Shown: one piece after another, positions 8,525 to 19,889 of the stretch | Layout of the letters: each line of letters starts with the position of its first letter | Numbering within the stretch: the first letter of the stretch is position 1 | NCBI GenBank assembly: GCA_020632755.1 | Contig: JACKEY010000005.1 | Location: 744,001 to 808,000 of the forward strand | Reading direction: 5' to 3' | Source of the DNA: Alphaproteobacteria bacterium | GTDB lineage: Bacteria; Myxococcota_A; UBA796; UBA2385 | Length of the DNA stretch: 64,000 nucleotides | The notes under the pieces: generated by a model | The model's input: the letters and a program-made list of their open reading frames with translations, nothing else | Told to the model about the DNA's origin: nothing | The model's database searches: none | Translations under genes and position numbers: made by a program

Positions 8525-10022
8525 TCGCCCTCCTCCTCGCGCTGCTCCTCCCCTCCCCCGCCGACGCGGCCGGGCTGTCGGCCGATGTCGAGCTCCTGCG
8601 CCCGACCTTCAGCCCCGGCGGGCCGGCCGGCGTCGACACCCCGTTCATCGAGCGGGCCGGCGTCGTGCGGGTGGGCCTGCTGGCGGCCTACGCCCGCGAT
8701 CCGCTGCTGCTCTACGAGAACGGGCAGGAGCGCGGCGCGGTCATCGGCGAGCGCCTGGGCCTGCACCTGGGCCTGTCGGCCGACTTCGGCCGGTCCCTGT
8801 CGGCCCGCCTGACGCTGCCGACCGCGCTGCAGTGGGGCAGCGAGATCCCCGAGCTGGCAGCAGACGGCCCCGCCCTGGGCGACCTGAGCGCCGGCCTGCG
8901 CTTCGTGCCGCCGTCGGACGGCCCCCTGCGCGCCGGCCTGCGCGCCGACATCACCGCGCCGAGCGGCACCCGGGGCACCTGGACCGGCGAGTCCACCCCG
9001 CGCCTGCACGGTGGCCTGCTGGCCGGGCTCAGCCTGGGACCGCTGCAGCTGTCGCTGGACGCCGGCGTCGAGGCCCGGGCCGCCCTGGACACCGGCCGCG
9101 ACCTGTCCTTCGGCACCGAGGCCGTCGGCGGGCTCGGCCTGGCCACCACGGTGTGGCCGGAGCGCGCCGCCCTGACCGCCGCGCTGGTCGGTCGCGGCGG
9201 CGTCGTGGACGGATCGCTGGGCGGCGCCGACCTGCCGCTCGAGCTGCTGACCGGGCTGCAGCTCGGGCCGGGCGGGCCGCTGCAGGTCGACCTGGGCGCC
9301 GGCAAGGGGCTGACCCCGGGCTACGGCACCCCCGAGCTGCGGCTGTTCACCGGGGTCACCTGGGTGCGCCGCCCGCCGCCCACGCCGCCGCCGCGGCTGC
9401 GCGTGATCGAGGTCGCCGAGCTCACCGACGACACCCCCGACACGCCCACGGTCGTCGAAGAAGGCTGGGACGAGGGGCAGCTGGCCCGGGTCGAAGACGC
9501 CGAGCGCCGCATCGTGATCCGCGAGCCGCTCCAGTTCCGCCTGGGCACCGCCGAGCTGCTGCCCGAGAGCCGGCCCACCCTGCAGCAGGTCGCCACCCTG
9601 ATGGGCGGCGAGTGGCGGATCGGCCACATGGTCATCGAGGGCCACGCCAGCGACGAAGGCAGCTTCACCTACAACTACGAGCTGTCGAACCTGCGCGCCC
9701 GGGCGGTGTGGGAGGCGCTGGTCGACGCGGGCGTGCACCCCGACCGGATCAGCTACCGCGGCATGGGCGAGGTCTTCCCCCTGGTGGCCGCACCCGAGGG
9801 CGAGGAGCTGTCCGAAGCCGAGCGCGCCCGCAACCGCCGTGTCGAGTTCCGCATCGTCTGGCTGCGCGATCCCGCCGACGAGACCGCCGAGGACGCGGCC
9901 CTGCGGCCTGCCCCCTTGCGCGAGCCCTGGAGCGGCGAGCCGGCGACCGTCGTCTTCCCGACCCGTCCGGCGCCGCCTCCTCCGCCCCCTGCGGACCCCG
10001 ACGCCGACCTGATGGAGGCTCC

Positions 10023-10026
<4 letters not shown>
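8521..10026 (+). CDS. OmpA-family outer-membrane protein
   Basis: 501 residues from GTG at 8521 (GTGA overlap with the upstream stop). A signal peptide (VIALLLALLLPSPADA) precedes a long beta-barrel-like region to about residue 280 with repeated 'LSARLTLP', 'GLRADITAPSG' and 'LGLATTVWP' strands. A Pro-rich hinge is near 285. A C-terminal OmpA/MotB domain spans about 330-447: 'FRLGTAELLPES', 'IEGHASDEG', 'LSNLRARAVWEALVDAGV' and 'ARNRRVEFRI' are its conserved blocks, with the peptidoglycan-binding Asp in ASDEG and the Arg in NRRVEF. The tail is Pro-rich. Expected role: tie the outer membrane to peptidoglycan. The TSP3-repeat gene follows with another GTGA overlap, a pairing common in OmpA/TSP3 systems. 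Confidence 0.8.
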
Positions 10027-11216
<1,190 letters not shown>

Positions 11217-11249
11217 CTGCCGCGCGGGTCGCCGGACGCCCTCCGCCCG

Positions 11250-12833
11250 TCAGTCGCCCGCGCCGCTGTCGCCCGCGCCGCTGTCGCCGGCCCCGCTCCC
11301 GCCGCAGTCCCGCGTCAGGTCGTAGTCGACCTGGATGAGCGACAGGGCCGACGGCTGCGAGCGGAACACGATGCTGTTGTCGGTGGCTTCGTAGTCCCAG
11401 GCGCTGCTGGTCTCGCCGTCGATGCTGACGCCGATGGTCGAGGGATCCGGCGTCGCGGACAGCGGGAAGACCAGCTGCGGGCCGCTGGTCGCCAGCTCGC
11501 CGACGACCGAGAAGTACTCGCCCCAGTCCGCGTCGCAGATCGACAGGAACACGCCGCCGGTGGCCTCGGCCGCCTCGACGTAGCCGGAGCCCGGCTCGGC
11601 GGTGGCGCAGCCGTCGGGCAGGTCTCCGACGACCGCGACGACCGCGGCGGACGGCGCGACCCCGCGCATGCGGGCGGTGTAGTGGCTCCAGTCCTCGGGC
11701 GACTGCTCGGGCTCGTCGCTGACGGTGACGATGAGGGTCTTGCTGTCTTCGCGCAGGAAGCCCTGGTTGCAGCCGCCGCCGATCGAACGCTCGAGCCCGC
11801 GGGTCGTGATGGTCAGCCCGGCTTCGGTGTAGCTGCCCGGCGCGGTGGCCAGCGCAGCGCCGAAGGCCGCGGGCACGTCGGCGGTCTCGGGGGTGATGAA
11901 GTCGCCTTCGGAGCAGCCGTAGTCGTCGATGGTGACCATGAACTGCCAGTCGCTGTCGGCCGCCGACAGCTCGTCGGCCAGGATGCCGATGTTGCGCTGC
12001 AGGTTGGCTTCGTCGTCCTTCATCGAACACGAGCGGTCGACGAAGAACATCACGTCCGTGCGGTCCCAGGGCCCGTCGGGCTGGCGGAACTCGTCGGTGA
12101 CGCTCACCCGACCGTCGACGACCCCCTGGGCGCTGACGGTGGCCTTGCGGGCCCCGGCCGGGTCGTTGCTGTCGACCCACAGCTCGCCGGCGACGCCGCC
12201 GACCCGCCCGGGCGCGAAGTGCACGGTCACGTCGACCTGGTCACCCGGCGCCACGGTCTGCGGCCAGGCGGGCTCGTCCAGGGACAGGGCGCTGCCGGAC
12301 AGCAGGGTCTGCGTGATGGTCAGGTCGGCCTCGCCGACGTTCTTGAAGGCCACGGTGCGGCCTTCGTCGTCGCACAGCTCGGTCTGGCCCAGGTCCACCG
12401 GCGACGGGTCGATCTCGAGCACCGGGAAGGCGCCGCGGCCGACCAGGGCGACCGGCAGGCTGGGCGTGTCCGGGTCGTTGCTCTTGATGGTCAGGAAGCC
12501 GCTGTCGTCGGCGTTGACCGGCGTGTAGGACAGCGACACCGTCGCCACGTCGCCCGGGCCCACCAGCACGGTCGGACCGCTGACCAGGGTGAAGGCCGCG
12601 CCGTCGACGGACATGCCCGTCACGTCCAGGGCCGCGTTGCCGACGTTCTCGATGACCACCTGGCCGTCGGCCACCCCGCCTTCCGGCACCGGACCGAAGT
12701 CCAGCGTCGCGGGCGTGACGACGATGTCGGGGATGGCGTCGTTGGTCTGCTTGCCGGCGGTCAGGCCGGTGTCGTTGCAGCCCTGCAGCGACGACAGCAG
12801 GAACAGGGGCGGGAGGGCGAGGAGGGCGCGCAT
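11250..12833 (-). CDS. lipoprotein with choice-of-anchor Ig-like domains and vWA domain
   Basis: 527 residues from ATG at 12833. An in-frame ATG at 12851 would add MGHSCC before the signal. Signal and lipobox: MRALLALPPLFLLSSLQGC. Residues about 20-230 form two Ig-like 'choice-of-anchor D'/HYDIN-type repeats ('PATLDFGPVPEGGVADGQVVIENVGNAAL' split over two short stretches, then 'VDLGQTELCDDEGRTVAFKNVGEADLTI'). Residues about 250-480 are a von Willebrand A-like domain with MIDAS 'DRSCSMKDDE' and 'VTVSDEP'. A C-terminal Gly-Ala-Gly-Asp-Ser repeat ends the protein. Probably a surface lipoprotein for metal-dependent binding. It is convergent with the TSP3 gene, with only 33 bases between stops. 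Confidence 0.75.
   Translation of the reverse strand: MRALLALPPLFLLSSLQGCNDTGLTAGKQTNDAIPDIVVTPATLDFGPVPEGGVADGQVVIENVGNAALDVTGMSVDGAAFTLVSGPTVLVGPGDVATVSLSYTPVNADDSGFLTIKSNDPDTPSLPVALVGRGAFPVLEIDPSPVDLGQTELCDDEGRTVAFKNVGEADLTITQTLLSGSALSLDEPAWPQTVAPGDQVDVTVHFAPGRVGGVAGELWVDSNDPAGARKATVSAQGVVDGRVSVTDEFRQPDGPWDRTDVMFFVDRSCSMKDDEANLQRNIGILADELSAADSDWQFMVTIDDYGCSEGDFITPETADVPAAFGAALATAPGSYTEAGLTITTRGLERSIGGGCNQGFLREDSKTLIVTVSDEPEQSPEDWSHYTARMRGVAPSAAVVAVVGDLPDGCATAEPGSGYVEAAEATGGVFLSICDADWGEYFSVVGELATSGPQLVFPLSATPDPSTIGVSIDGETSSAWDYEATDNSIVFRSQPSALSLIQVDYDLTRDCGGSGAGDSGAGDSGAGD
11253..11297 (-). repeat. three 15-bp tandem repeats
   Basis: Three copies of gtcgcccgcgccgct (the last with two changes) encode the GSGAGDSGAGD tail of the vWA lipoprotein. 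In frame. Confidence 0.8.
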
Positions 12834-12901
12834 GCAGCAGGAGTGGCCCATGCCGGGCCTGTTGTCAACGCGCTGCCTGCAGGAGGAGGCCCTTGCCGGG
12901 C

Positions 12902-13873
12902 TCAGCCTTCGCCGCCCAGCCGGCGCTTGAGCTCCGCGTCCAGCCGCTCGGCGGACCGGATGCCCCGGCGCTTCAGGGTCTCGTTGCGGGCCGCGACCTC
13001 GATGAGCAGCGCGATGTTGCGGCCCGGACGCACCGGCAGGCGCACCATCGGCACGTCGACGCCCAGCCGGCTCCAGTGTTCCTGGTCGAGCCCGGTGCGG
13101 TCGACCTCGCCGACCCCCCAGGCCATCAGCTCGACGACCAGGTGCAGGGCCGTGCGCTCCATGACCGAGGCGTGGCCGAACAGGTCACCGGCGTGCAACA
13201 CGCCGAGCCCTCGCACCTCCATGAAGTGCGACAGCCCCGGCCGGCCTTGACCGAGCAGCACCGGACCGCCCCGGGCGAGCTCGACGGCGTCGTCCGCGAC
13301 CAGCCGGTGGCCGCGCAGGATGAGCTCCAGCGCCGCCTCGCTCTTGCCGATGCCGCTCTCGCCGACGATGAGCACGCCGACGTTGTGCACCTGCAGCAGC
13401 ACGCCGTGCACCACCTCGCGCGCCGACAGCAGCGACGCGAGCACCCGCCGCAGCACGCTCTTGGTCTCGCGGGTGCTGCGGCGGGTGACGAACACCGGCA
13501 CGCCCGCGGCGTCGGCGGCCTCGAGGACCGCGGCGGGGGGGAACACGCCGCCCGTCACCACGACGGCGGGCGGACGGCGGTCCAGGAAGGTCGCGATGGC
13601 CTGGGCGCGGGCGTCGTCCGGCCGGACCTTCAGGAACTCCAGGTCCTCGCTGCCGAGGACCAGGACGGCGCCGGGGACCGCCCGGGCCTCGCCGGTGGCG
13701 ACCCGCGAGGGCTGCACCACGTCGGCGACGCCCACCTCGCGCGCCAGACCGTCGGCGCCGCCCTGCACCCGCAGGGCGAGCGACGCCGCGGCGTCGACGA
13801 GGTCCTGGACGGTGCGGGTCGGAGGACCGTCCGGCCCACCCTCCCCGCTGGCCTCGACGCCGTCCATGCTCAC
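12902..13873 (-). CDS. hprK: HPr kinase/phosphorylase
   Basis: 323 residues from GTG at 13873 (GTGA overlap with the hpf stop); an ATG two codons later (13867) is an equal alternative. The N-terminal domain (to about residue 130) is followed by the P-loop 'GESGIGKSE' near residue 168, 'GHRLVADDAVEL', and the family signature 'FMEVRGLGVLHAG'. The enzyme phosphorylates and dephosphorylates Ser46 of HPr and couples carbon or nitrogen status to regulation. No HPr or PTS gene lies in the window. The cluster lptB-rpoN-hpf-hprK matches the usual proteobacterial rpoN neighbourhood, which normally continues with PTS-Ntr genes, but here a vWA lipoprotein follows instead. Confidence 0.88.
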   Translation of the reverse strand: MSMDGVEASGEGGPDGPPTRTVQDLVDAAASLALRVQGGADGLAREVGVADVVQPSRVATGEARAVPGAVLVLGSEDLEFLKVRPDDARAQAIATFLDRRPPAVVVTGGVFPPAAVLEAADAAGVPVFVTRRSTRETKSVLRRVLASLLSAREVVHGVLLQVHNVGVLIVGESGIGKSEAALELILRGHRLVADDAVELARGGPVLLGQGRPGLSHFMEVRGLGVLHAGDLFGHASVMERTALHLVVELMAWGVGEVDRTGLDQEHWSRLGVDVPMVRLPVRPGRNIALLIEVAARNETLKRRGIRSAERLDAELKRRLGGEG

Positions 13874-14289
13874 GCCGAGTGACCCAGGTCGCGCTGGATC
13901 TCGGCGGTCGCCAGATCCTCGTCCTCGTTGTCGGCCAGCTCGAAGCTCGGCATGGCGAAGCCATCGGTGGCCGGCGCCGGCTTGTGGTGCCGGGTCACGA
14001 CGCGGTCGTGGTTGCGTCGCGCCGCGCGGCCGACCGTGTGGAGCAGACCGTCGATCACGGCGACCGGGTCGTCGCCCTCGATCCGGGCCTTGAGCGTCGA
14101 CGTGCCGGCGCTCGTGATGTGCAGGTCGCCGTAGAAGCCGACCTTCTCGCCCTTGATGTTCATCTCCACGGTCACGGGGTCCTTGAGGAACCGGGTCACC
14201 TTGCGGATCTTCCGCTCGACACGGGCTCGGAGGGCCTTCTTCTCGTCCTCGCTGGCATCGGTGTTGCGGAAGTGGATTTCCAGGCGCAT
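13870..14289 (-). CDS. hpf: ribosome hibernation-promoting factor (short HPF/RaiA)
   Basis: 139 residues. ATG at 14289 is chosen because AAAGGAG lies 5 bases upstream; a GTG six bases further up sits too close to the Shine-Dalgarno. 'MRLEIHFRNTDASEDEKKAL' and 'FLKDPVTVEMNIKG' fit the beta-alpha-beta HPF fold, which binds the 30S A and P sites and dimerises or silences ribosomes in stationary phase. The C-terminal 40 residues are acidic and lack the long-HPF dimerisation domain. It is placed after rpoN and coupled to hprK by GTGA. Confidence 0.88.
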   Translation of the reverse strand: MRLEIHFRNTDASEDEKKALRARVERKIRKVTRFLKDPVTVEMNIKGEKVGFYGDLHITSAGTSTLKARIEGDDPVAVIDGLLHTVGRAARRNHDRVVTRHHKPAPATDGFAMPSFELADNEDEDLATAEIQRDLGHSA

Positions 14290-14322
14290 GCACACTCCTT
14301 TCTGCTGGGTGCTGCGGGGGCA

Positions 14323-14340
14323 CGTGCCGTGATCGGCACG
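14323..14340 (-). other. inverted repeat, possible regulatory hairpin
   Basis: cgtgccg-tgat-cggcacg: a perfect 7-bp stem with a 4-base loop. It is the second of two hairpins between rpoN and hpf and lies 34 bases before the hpf start. Confidence 0.45.
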
Positions 14341-14344
14341 CCAA

Positions 14345-14361
14345 CGGAGCGAGACGCTCCG
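14345..14361 (-). terminator. hairpin downstream of rpoN
   Basis: cggagcg-aga-cgctccg: a perfect 7-bp stem with a 3-base loop, about 60 bases after the rpoN stop and followed on the minus strand by ttgg. It is short of a U tract, so it may only attenuate. Confidence 0.45.
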
Positions 14362-14422
14362 AAGGGGGAGGCTCGACGCGTCCGGCGCGGTCGAGGCGAG
14401 GTCTTGCAGAGGCGGCGACAGG

Positions 14423-15871
14423 TCAGAACAGGCGCTTCCGCTGGCTGCTGGAGAGGATGCCGAGCTGGTCGCGATACTTCGCGACGGTCCGGCGGGCGAT
14501 CTGGATGCCGTCGTCCCCGAGCAGCTTGACGATCCGGCTGTCGGAGAGCGGCTTCTTGGGGTCTTCGTCGCCCACGAGCTTCTTGATCTTCTGCTTCACC
14601 GCCTCGCCGGCCAGGTCTTCGCCCTGGGTCGACTGGATGCGGGCGTTGAAGAAGTACTTGAGCTCGAAGATGCCGTGGGGGCACTGGACGTACTTGTTGG
14701 TCGTGACCCGGCTGACGGTCGACTCGTGCACGCCGATCTCGTCGGCGATGTCGCGCAGGACCATCGGGCGCAGGTGCTCGGGGCCGTGGTCGAAGAAGTC
14801 GTCCTGGCGCTCGAGGATCTTCTCCATCACGCGGTGGATGGTGCGCTGGCGCTTGAAGATGCTCTTGATCAGGAAGTCGGCCGAGTCGAGCTTGTCCTTG
14901 ATGTAGCGCTTGTCTTCCTTGCTGCTGCCCTTGTCCTGGAGCACGCGCTGGTAGTAGCGGCTGACCCGCAGCCGCGGCAGGCCGTCTTCGTTCTGGACGA
15001 TCTGCCAGGTCCCGCCGATCTTCATCACGTAGATGTCGGGGGTGATGTAGTTGTTCGGCGGCTCGGCGTACTCGCGGCCCGGCCAGGGCTCGAGGGTGCG
15101 GATCATGCGGTGGTACTCGACCACGTCTTCGACCTCGAGCTCCATCGCCTTGGCGATGGCCTGGTAGTTCCGGGTCTCGATGTCGTGCAGGTGCTCGCGC
15201 AGCAGCTGGTCGATGAACGGGTCTTCGGGCCAGGCCTGGGCGGCCTGCAGGGCCAGGCACTCCCCCAGGTCGCGGGCGGCGACGCCCACGGGGTCGAAGC
15301 CCTGGACGATCTCCAGCGCGCCTTCGACGTCGTCCATGTCGACATCGACCTGGGCCGCGATGTCCGCGAGGTCGGTCTCCAGGTAGCCGCGATGGTCGAG
15401 CTCGTGGATGATCACCGCGGCGGCTTCGCGCTCGGCGTCGGTGCAGGCGGTCGCGCCGAGCTGCCACATCAGGTGGTCGACCAGGTCGGTGGTGGTCGAC
15501 AGCGTGGTCTCGATGGGCGGCAGGTCGTCGAACCGGCTGGGACCCTGGGGACCCGCCGTGAACGCGCTGTTGTTCTGGTGCTCGAGGTACTTCTCCCAGT
15601 CGATGCTGCCGTCGCCCGCGCCGTTGTTCTGGTCGATCACGTCCTGCTGCTGGCGTTCCGTGTCGGCCTGGAGCTTGTACTCGGCGTCCGAGGTGTCCGA
15701 TGCCTGGGTGCCCGGGATCTCTTCGAGGGTCGGGTTCTCCAGCATCTCCTGCTGGACCGCTTCCACCAGCTCGAGGTGGTTGAGCTGCAGCAGCTTGATG
15801 GCCTGCTTGAGCTGCTGGGTGATGACCAGCTGCTGGCTGAGCTTCTGCTGTTGGCGGAGATCGATGGCCAT
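14423..15871 (-). CDS. rpoN: RNA polymerase sigma-54 factor
   Basis: 482 residues from ATG (MAIDLRQQQKLSQQLVITQQ), the usual family length and start. The Gln/Leu-rich region I (residues 1-50) interacts with enhancer-binding ATPases. An acidic linker follows, then the core-binding domain (about 125-320) and a C-terminal DNA-binding part with the RpoN box 'ARRTVAKYRD' at about 454-463, which reads the -24 GG element. It is located between lptB and hpf as in most proteobacteria. A sequence at 15929-15944 resembles a sigma54 promoter upstream of this gene, suggesting autoregulation. Confidence 0.95.
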   Translation of the reverse strand: MAIDLRQQQKLSQQLVITQQLKQAIKLLQLNHLELVEAVQQEMLENPTLEEIPGTQASDTSDAEYKLQADTERQQQDVIDQNNGAGDGSIDWEKYLEHQNNSAFTAGPQGPSRFDDLPPIETTLSTTTDLVDHLMWQLGATACTDAEREAAAVIIHELDHRGYLETDLADIAAQVDVDMDDVEGALEIVQGFDPVGVAARDLGECLALQAAQAWPEDPFIDQLLREHLHDIETRNYQAIAKAMELEVEDVVEYHRMIRTLEPWPGREYAEPPNNYITPDIYVMKIGGTWQIVQNEDGLPRLRVSRYYQRVLQDKGSSKEDKRYIKDKLDSADFLIKSIFKRQRTIHRVMEKILERQDDFFDHGPEHLRPMVLRDIADEIGVHESTVSRVTTNKYVQCPHGIFELKYFFNARIQSTQGEDLAGEAVKQKIKKLVGDEDPKKPLSDSRIVKLLGDDGIQIARRTVAKYRDQLGILSSSQRKRLF

Positions 15872-15922
15872 CGAGCGGGGGGACCCTGGCGGGAGAGGCG
15901 CGCCGTCGCCGGCTGCACACTC

Positions 15923-15944
15923 ATTGTATGCACCATCCGTGCCA
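15923..15944 (-). promoter_or_regulatory. sigma54-like -24/-12 element overlapping a TACAAT box, upstream of rpoN
   Basis: On the minus strand the sequence reads TGGCACGGATGGTGCA: GG-N10-GC, one base different from the TGGCACG-N4-TTGC consensus. It is followed at once by TACAAT, a good sigma70 -10. The GC ends about 60 bases before the rpoN ATG. The two promoter types would compete for the same DNA. Confidence 0.45.
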
Positions 15945-15997
15945 GCGCGGAACCCCCCTCTTCGTCGCGGCGCAGGGTTCCCCGCAGACAACGCCGT

Positions 15998-16735
15998 CTA
16001 CGGCGTGGGAAGCCGGAAGGTGTCGCCCAGGTAGCGGGCCCGGACCCGCGGGTCGGCCGCCACTTCGGCGGGCGTGCCGGTCGCCATCACGCGGCCCTGA
16101 TCCAGGATGACGGCGCGCGCGCAGATCCCCAGGGTCTCGCGCACCGCGTGGTCCGTGACCAGGATTCCCAGGCCCTCGTCCGTGGCCAGGGCGCGGATGC
16201 GCTGCTGCAGGCCCTCGACCGAGACCGGATCGACGCCGGCGAAGGGCTCGTCCAGCAGCAGGACGCGGGGTCGCGCCGCCAGGCAGCGCGCGATCTCCAG
16301 GCGTCGCCGCTCGCCGCCCGACAGGCTGCCGGCCTGCTGGGCAGCGAGGCCGTTCAGCCCCGCCTGGGCCAGCAGGGCGTCCGCCCGGTCGTCCCCGTCG
16401 CCGTCGGCCAGCGCCAGGCGGACGTTGTCGCGCACGCTGAGCCGCCGGAAGATGGTCGGTGCCTGCGGCAGGTAGCCCAGCCCGGCCCGCACCCGCTTCC
16501 ACAGTGGCAGCCGGCCGAGATCCCGCTCCCCCAGCCGCACCGACCCGGCGTCGGGGGTCAAGAGCCCGGCGACCATGCGAAAGGTGCTGGTCTTGCCGGC
16601 GCCGTTCGGCCCCAGCAGGCCGACGACCTCGCCGGCATGCACCGCCAGGCCCACGTCATCGACGATGCGCCGGCCGCCGGCCGACCAGGTCAGCCCCTCG
16701 GCCACCAGCACCGGCCCCTCCGCCGTCCCGGTCAC
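15998..16735 (-). CDS. lptB: LPS export ABC transporter ATPase
   Basis: 245 residues from GTG at 16735, which overlaps the stop of the LptA/C-like gene. It carries Walker A 'GPNGAGKT', the signature 'LSGGERRRLEIARCL', Walker B 'VLLLDEPFAGVDP' and the switch His in 'VTDHAVRE'; 'FAGVDP' is typical for LptB. Two copies drive LptFG to extract lipopolysaccharide from the inner membrane. LptF and LptG are not in this window. It sits just upstream of rpoN, the standard arrangement. Confidence 0.92.
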   Translation of the reverse strand: MTGTAEGPVLVAEGLTWSAGGRRIVDDVGLAVHAGEVVGLLGPNGAGKTSTFRMVAGLLTPDAGSVRLGERDLGRLPLWKRVRAGLGYLPQAPTIFRRLSVRDNVRLALADGDGDDRADALLAQAGLNGLAAQQAGSLSGGERRRLEIARCLAARPRVLLLDEPFAGVDPVSVEGLQQRIRALATDEGLGILVTDHAVRETLGICARAVILDQGRVMATGTPAEVAADPRVRARYLGDTFRLPTP

Positions 16736-17327
16736 CGCGGGGCCACGGCGTCACCGGCGACGACCAGCCGGCAGGCGTCGCAGGTCACCTTCTCGTCGTC
16801 CAGGAACAGCACGATGCGCTCGCCCCGCAGGGTGTTCGGTCCCTCTTGCAGCAAGGGCGCGCCGGTCAGGGTGACCTCACCGGAGTCCGCGACCAGCTCG
16901 GCCCGCGCACCGGTCGCCCGGCGGTCGCCGCGGCGAACCACGACATCGCCCTCGGCCACGGCGCGCTCGACCCGGTCGGCGGTGGCGTAGCGCACGGTGA
17001 GCGTCTCGCAGGTCAGCACCACGTCGGCCCGGGTCGCCTGCACGCCGCCCTCGAAGACCACGACCCGCGTCGCCAGGTCCCAGCGGGAGCGCGGCGCCTC
17101 GATCTCGAGCGGCGGGGCGTCGCCCTGCCCGCGCACGGTGGCGTCCACGGTCTGCGCCGTGCCAGCCCCCAGATCGTCGACCTGGGCCTGGGCAGCCCGC
17201 AGCACGAGCCCCTCGCCCGCTTCGAGGGTCGCGTGCTCGACCACCAGCCGGGACTCCTGCGCCGGCGGACCCGGCTCGCCCGACGGTCCACAGGCGGAGA
17301 GCAGCAGCAGGGCCGCTCCCGCCCGCC

Positions 17328-17331
<4 letters not shown>
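16732..17331 (-). CDS. LptC/LptA-like lipoprotein of LPS transport
   Basis: 199 residues from GTG at 17331 (GTGA overlap with the pyrG stop). The N-terminus MRRAGAALLLLSAC is a lipoprotein signal. The body is made of repeated short beta strands ('LEIEAPRSRWDLATRVVVFEGGVQATR' over two stretches, 'AVAEGDVVVRRGDRRATGARAELV', 'LTGAPLLQEGPNTLRGERIVLFLDD'), the OstA/LptA jelly-roll repeat pattern. It sits where lptC and lptA normally lie, directly before lptB. One lipidated protein may therefore replace the separate LptC anchor and LptA bridge, or lptA may be elsewhere. Confidence 0.7.
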
Positions 17332-19007
<1,676 letters not shown>

Positions 19008-19091
19008 GGGAGGAGTCCGGCCGAGGAGAGGGAGGAGGGAGCTGTGGAGGACGTGCGGTCGTAACGAGGAATGCACCCGCCCGGGTGCGGC

Positions 19092-19814
19092 TCAGGCGCC
19101 CGCGGCCAGGATGGCGCGGACCCGATCCAGGTCTTCGGGGGTGTCGACCGAGGGCAGGTGCCGCCGGGCGGAGGCGACCTGGATGGGGATGCCGTGCTCG
19201 AGCAGCCGCAGCTGCTCGAGGCGTTCCTGCTGCTCGGCCGCGCCACGGGGCAGGGCGGCGAACCGCAGCAGGGCGGCGGCCCGGAAGGCATACAGGCCCA
19301 GGTGCACGTGGAAGGGCCCACCGTGCGGCACGGGCGCGCGGCTGAAGTACAAGGCGCGGCCGTGCAGGTCGAAGACCACCTTCACGCGCGCCGGATCGGA
19401 GGGGTCACCGTCGAGGGGGGCCGCCGCCGTCGCCACCTGGACCGCCGGGTCGTCCATGCAGGCGAGCACCGCGTCGATGTCGGCCGGGTCGACCAGGGGT
19501 TCGTCCCCCTGCACGTTGATGATCACGTCGTCGTCGGGCAGCGCCAGGCGGGTGAGCACCTCGGCCACGCGGTCGCTCCCGGTCTGGTGGTCGGACCGGG
19601 TCAGCATCACCTCGGCCCCGGCGGTGTGGGCCGCGGCCGCGATCCCGTCATGGTCCGTGGCCACGATGATCCGCGAGACCCGCTGGGCGCTGCGGGCCCG
19701 GTCGACCACCCACGCGACCATCGGCCGGCCGTGGATGTCGGCCAGGGGCTTGCCGGGCAGCCGTCCCGCCGCATGGCGGCAGGGGATCACGGCGATGGCC
19801 CCTCGTCGGCTCAC
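19092..19814 (-). CDS. kdsB: CMP-Kdo synthetase (3-deoxy-manno-octulosonate cytidylyltransferase)
   Basis: 240 residues from GTG at 19814, preceded by GGAG at 5 bases. An earlier GTG at 19847 lacks a ribosome site and would add 11 residues. 'IAVIPCRHAAGRLPGKPL' is the nucleotide-binding loop (usual form VIPARxxStRLPGKPL), and 'INVQGDEPLVDPADI' and 'TATAAAPL'-like strands follow. The product activates Kdo for lipid A assembly. The gene pair kdsB-pyrG is typical of deltaproteobacteria. The Ser-Thr of the loop is changed to Ala-Gly, a mild deviation. Confidence 0.9.
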   Translation of the reverse strand: MSRRGAIAVIPCRHAAGRLPGKPLADIHGRPMVAWVVDRARSAQRVSRIIVATDHDGIAAAAHTAGAEVMLTRSDHQTGSDRVAEVLTRLALPDDDVIINVQGDEPLVDPADIDAVLACMDDPAVQVATAAAPLDGDPSDPARVKVVFDLHGRALYFSRAPVPHGGPFHVHLGLYAFRAAALLRFAALPRGAAEQQERLEQLRLLEHGIPIQVASARRHLPSVDTPEDLDRVRAILAAGA

Positions 19815-19889
19815 GAACACTCCGGGCGCACCCGGCAGGCTTCGCACGCCGAGAGGGCGCCGTCAAGCCGGACCAGGGACACGCGGGGC

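Noticed and set aside
12840..12868. Promoter TTGACA at 12868-12863 for the vWA lipoprotein
   Set aside because: The -10 position reads CACTCC, and transcription would start at or inside the coding region.
19815..19847. Longer KdsB start at 19847
   Set aside because: No Shine-Dalgarno, and family members start close to the VIPxR motif.
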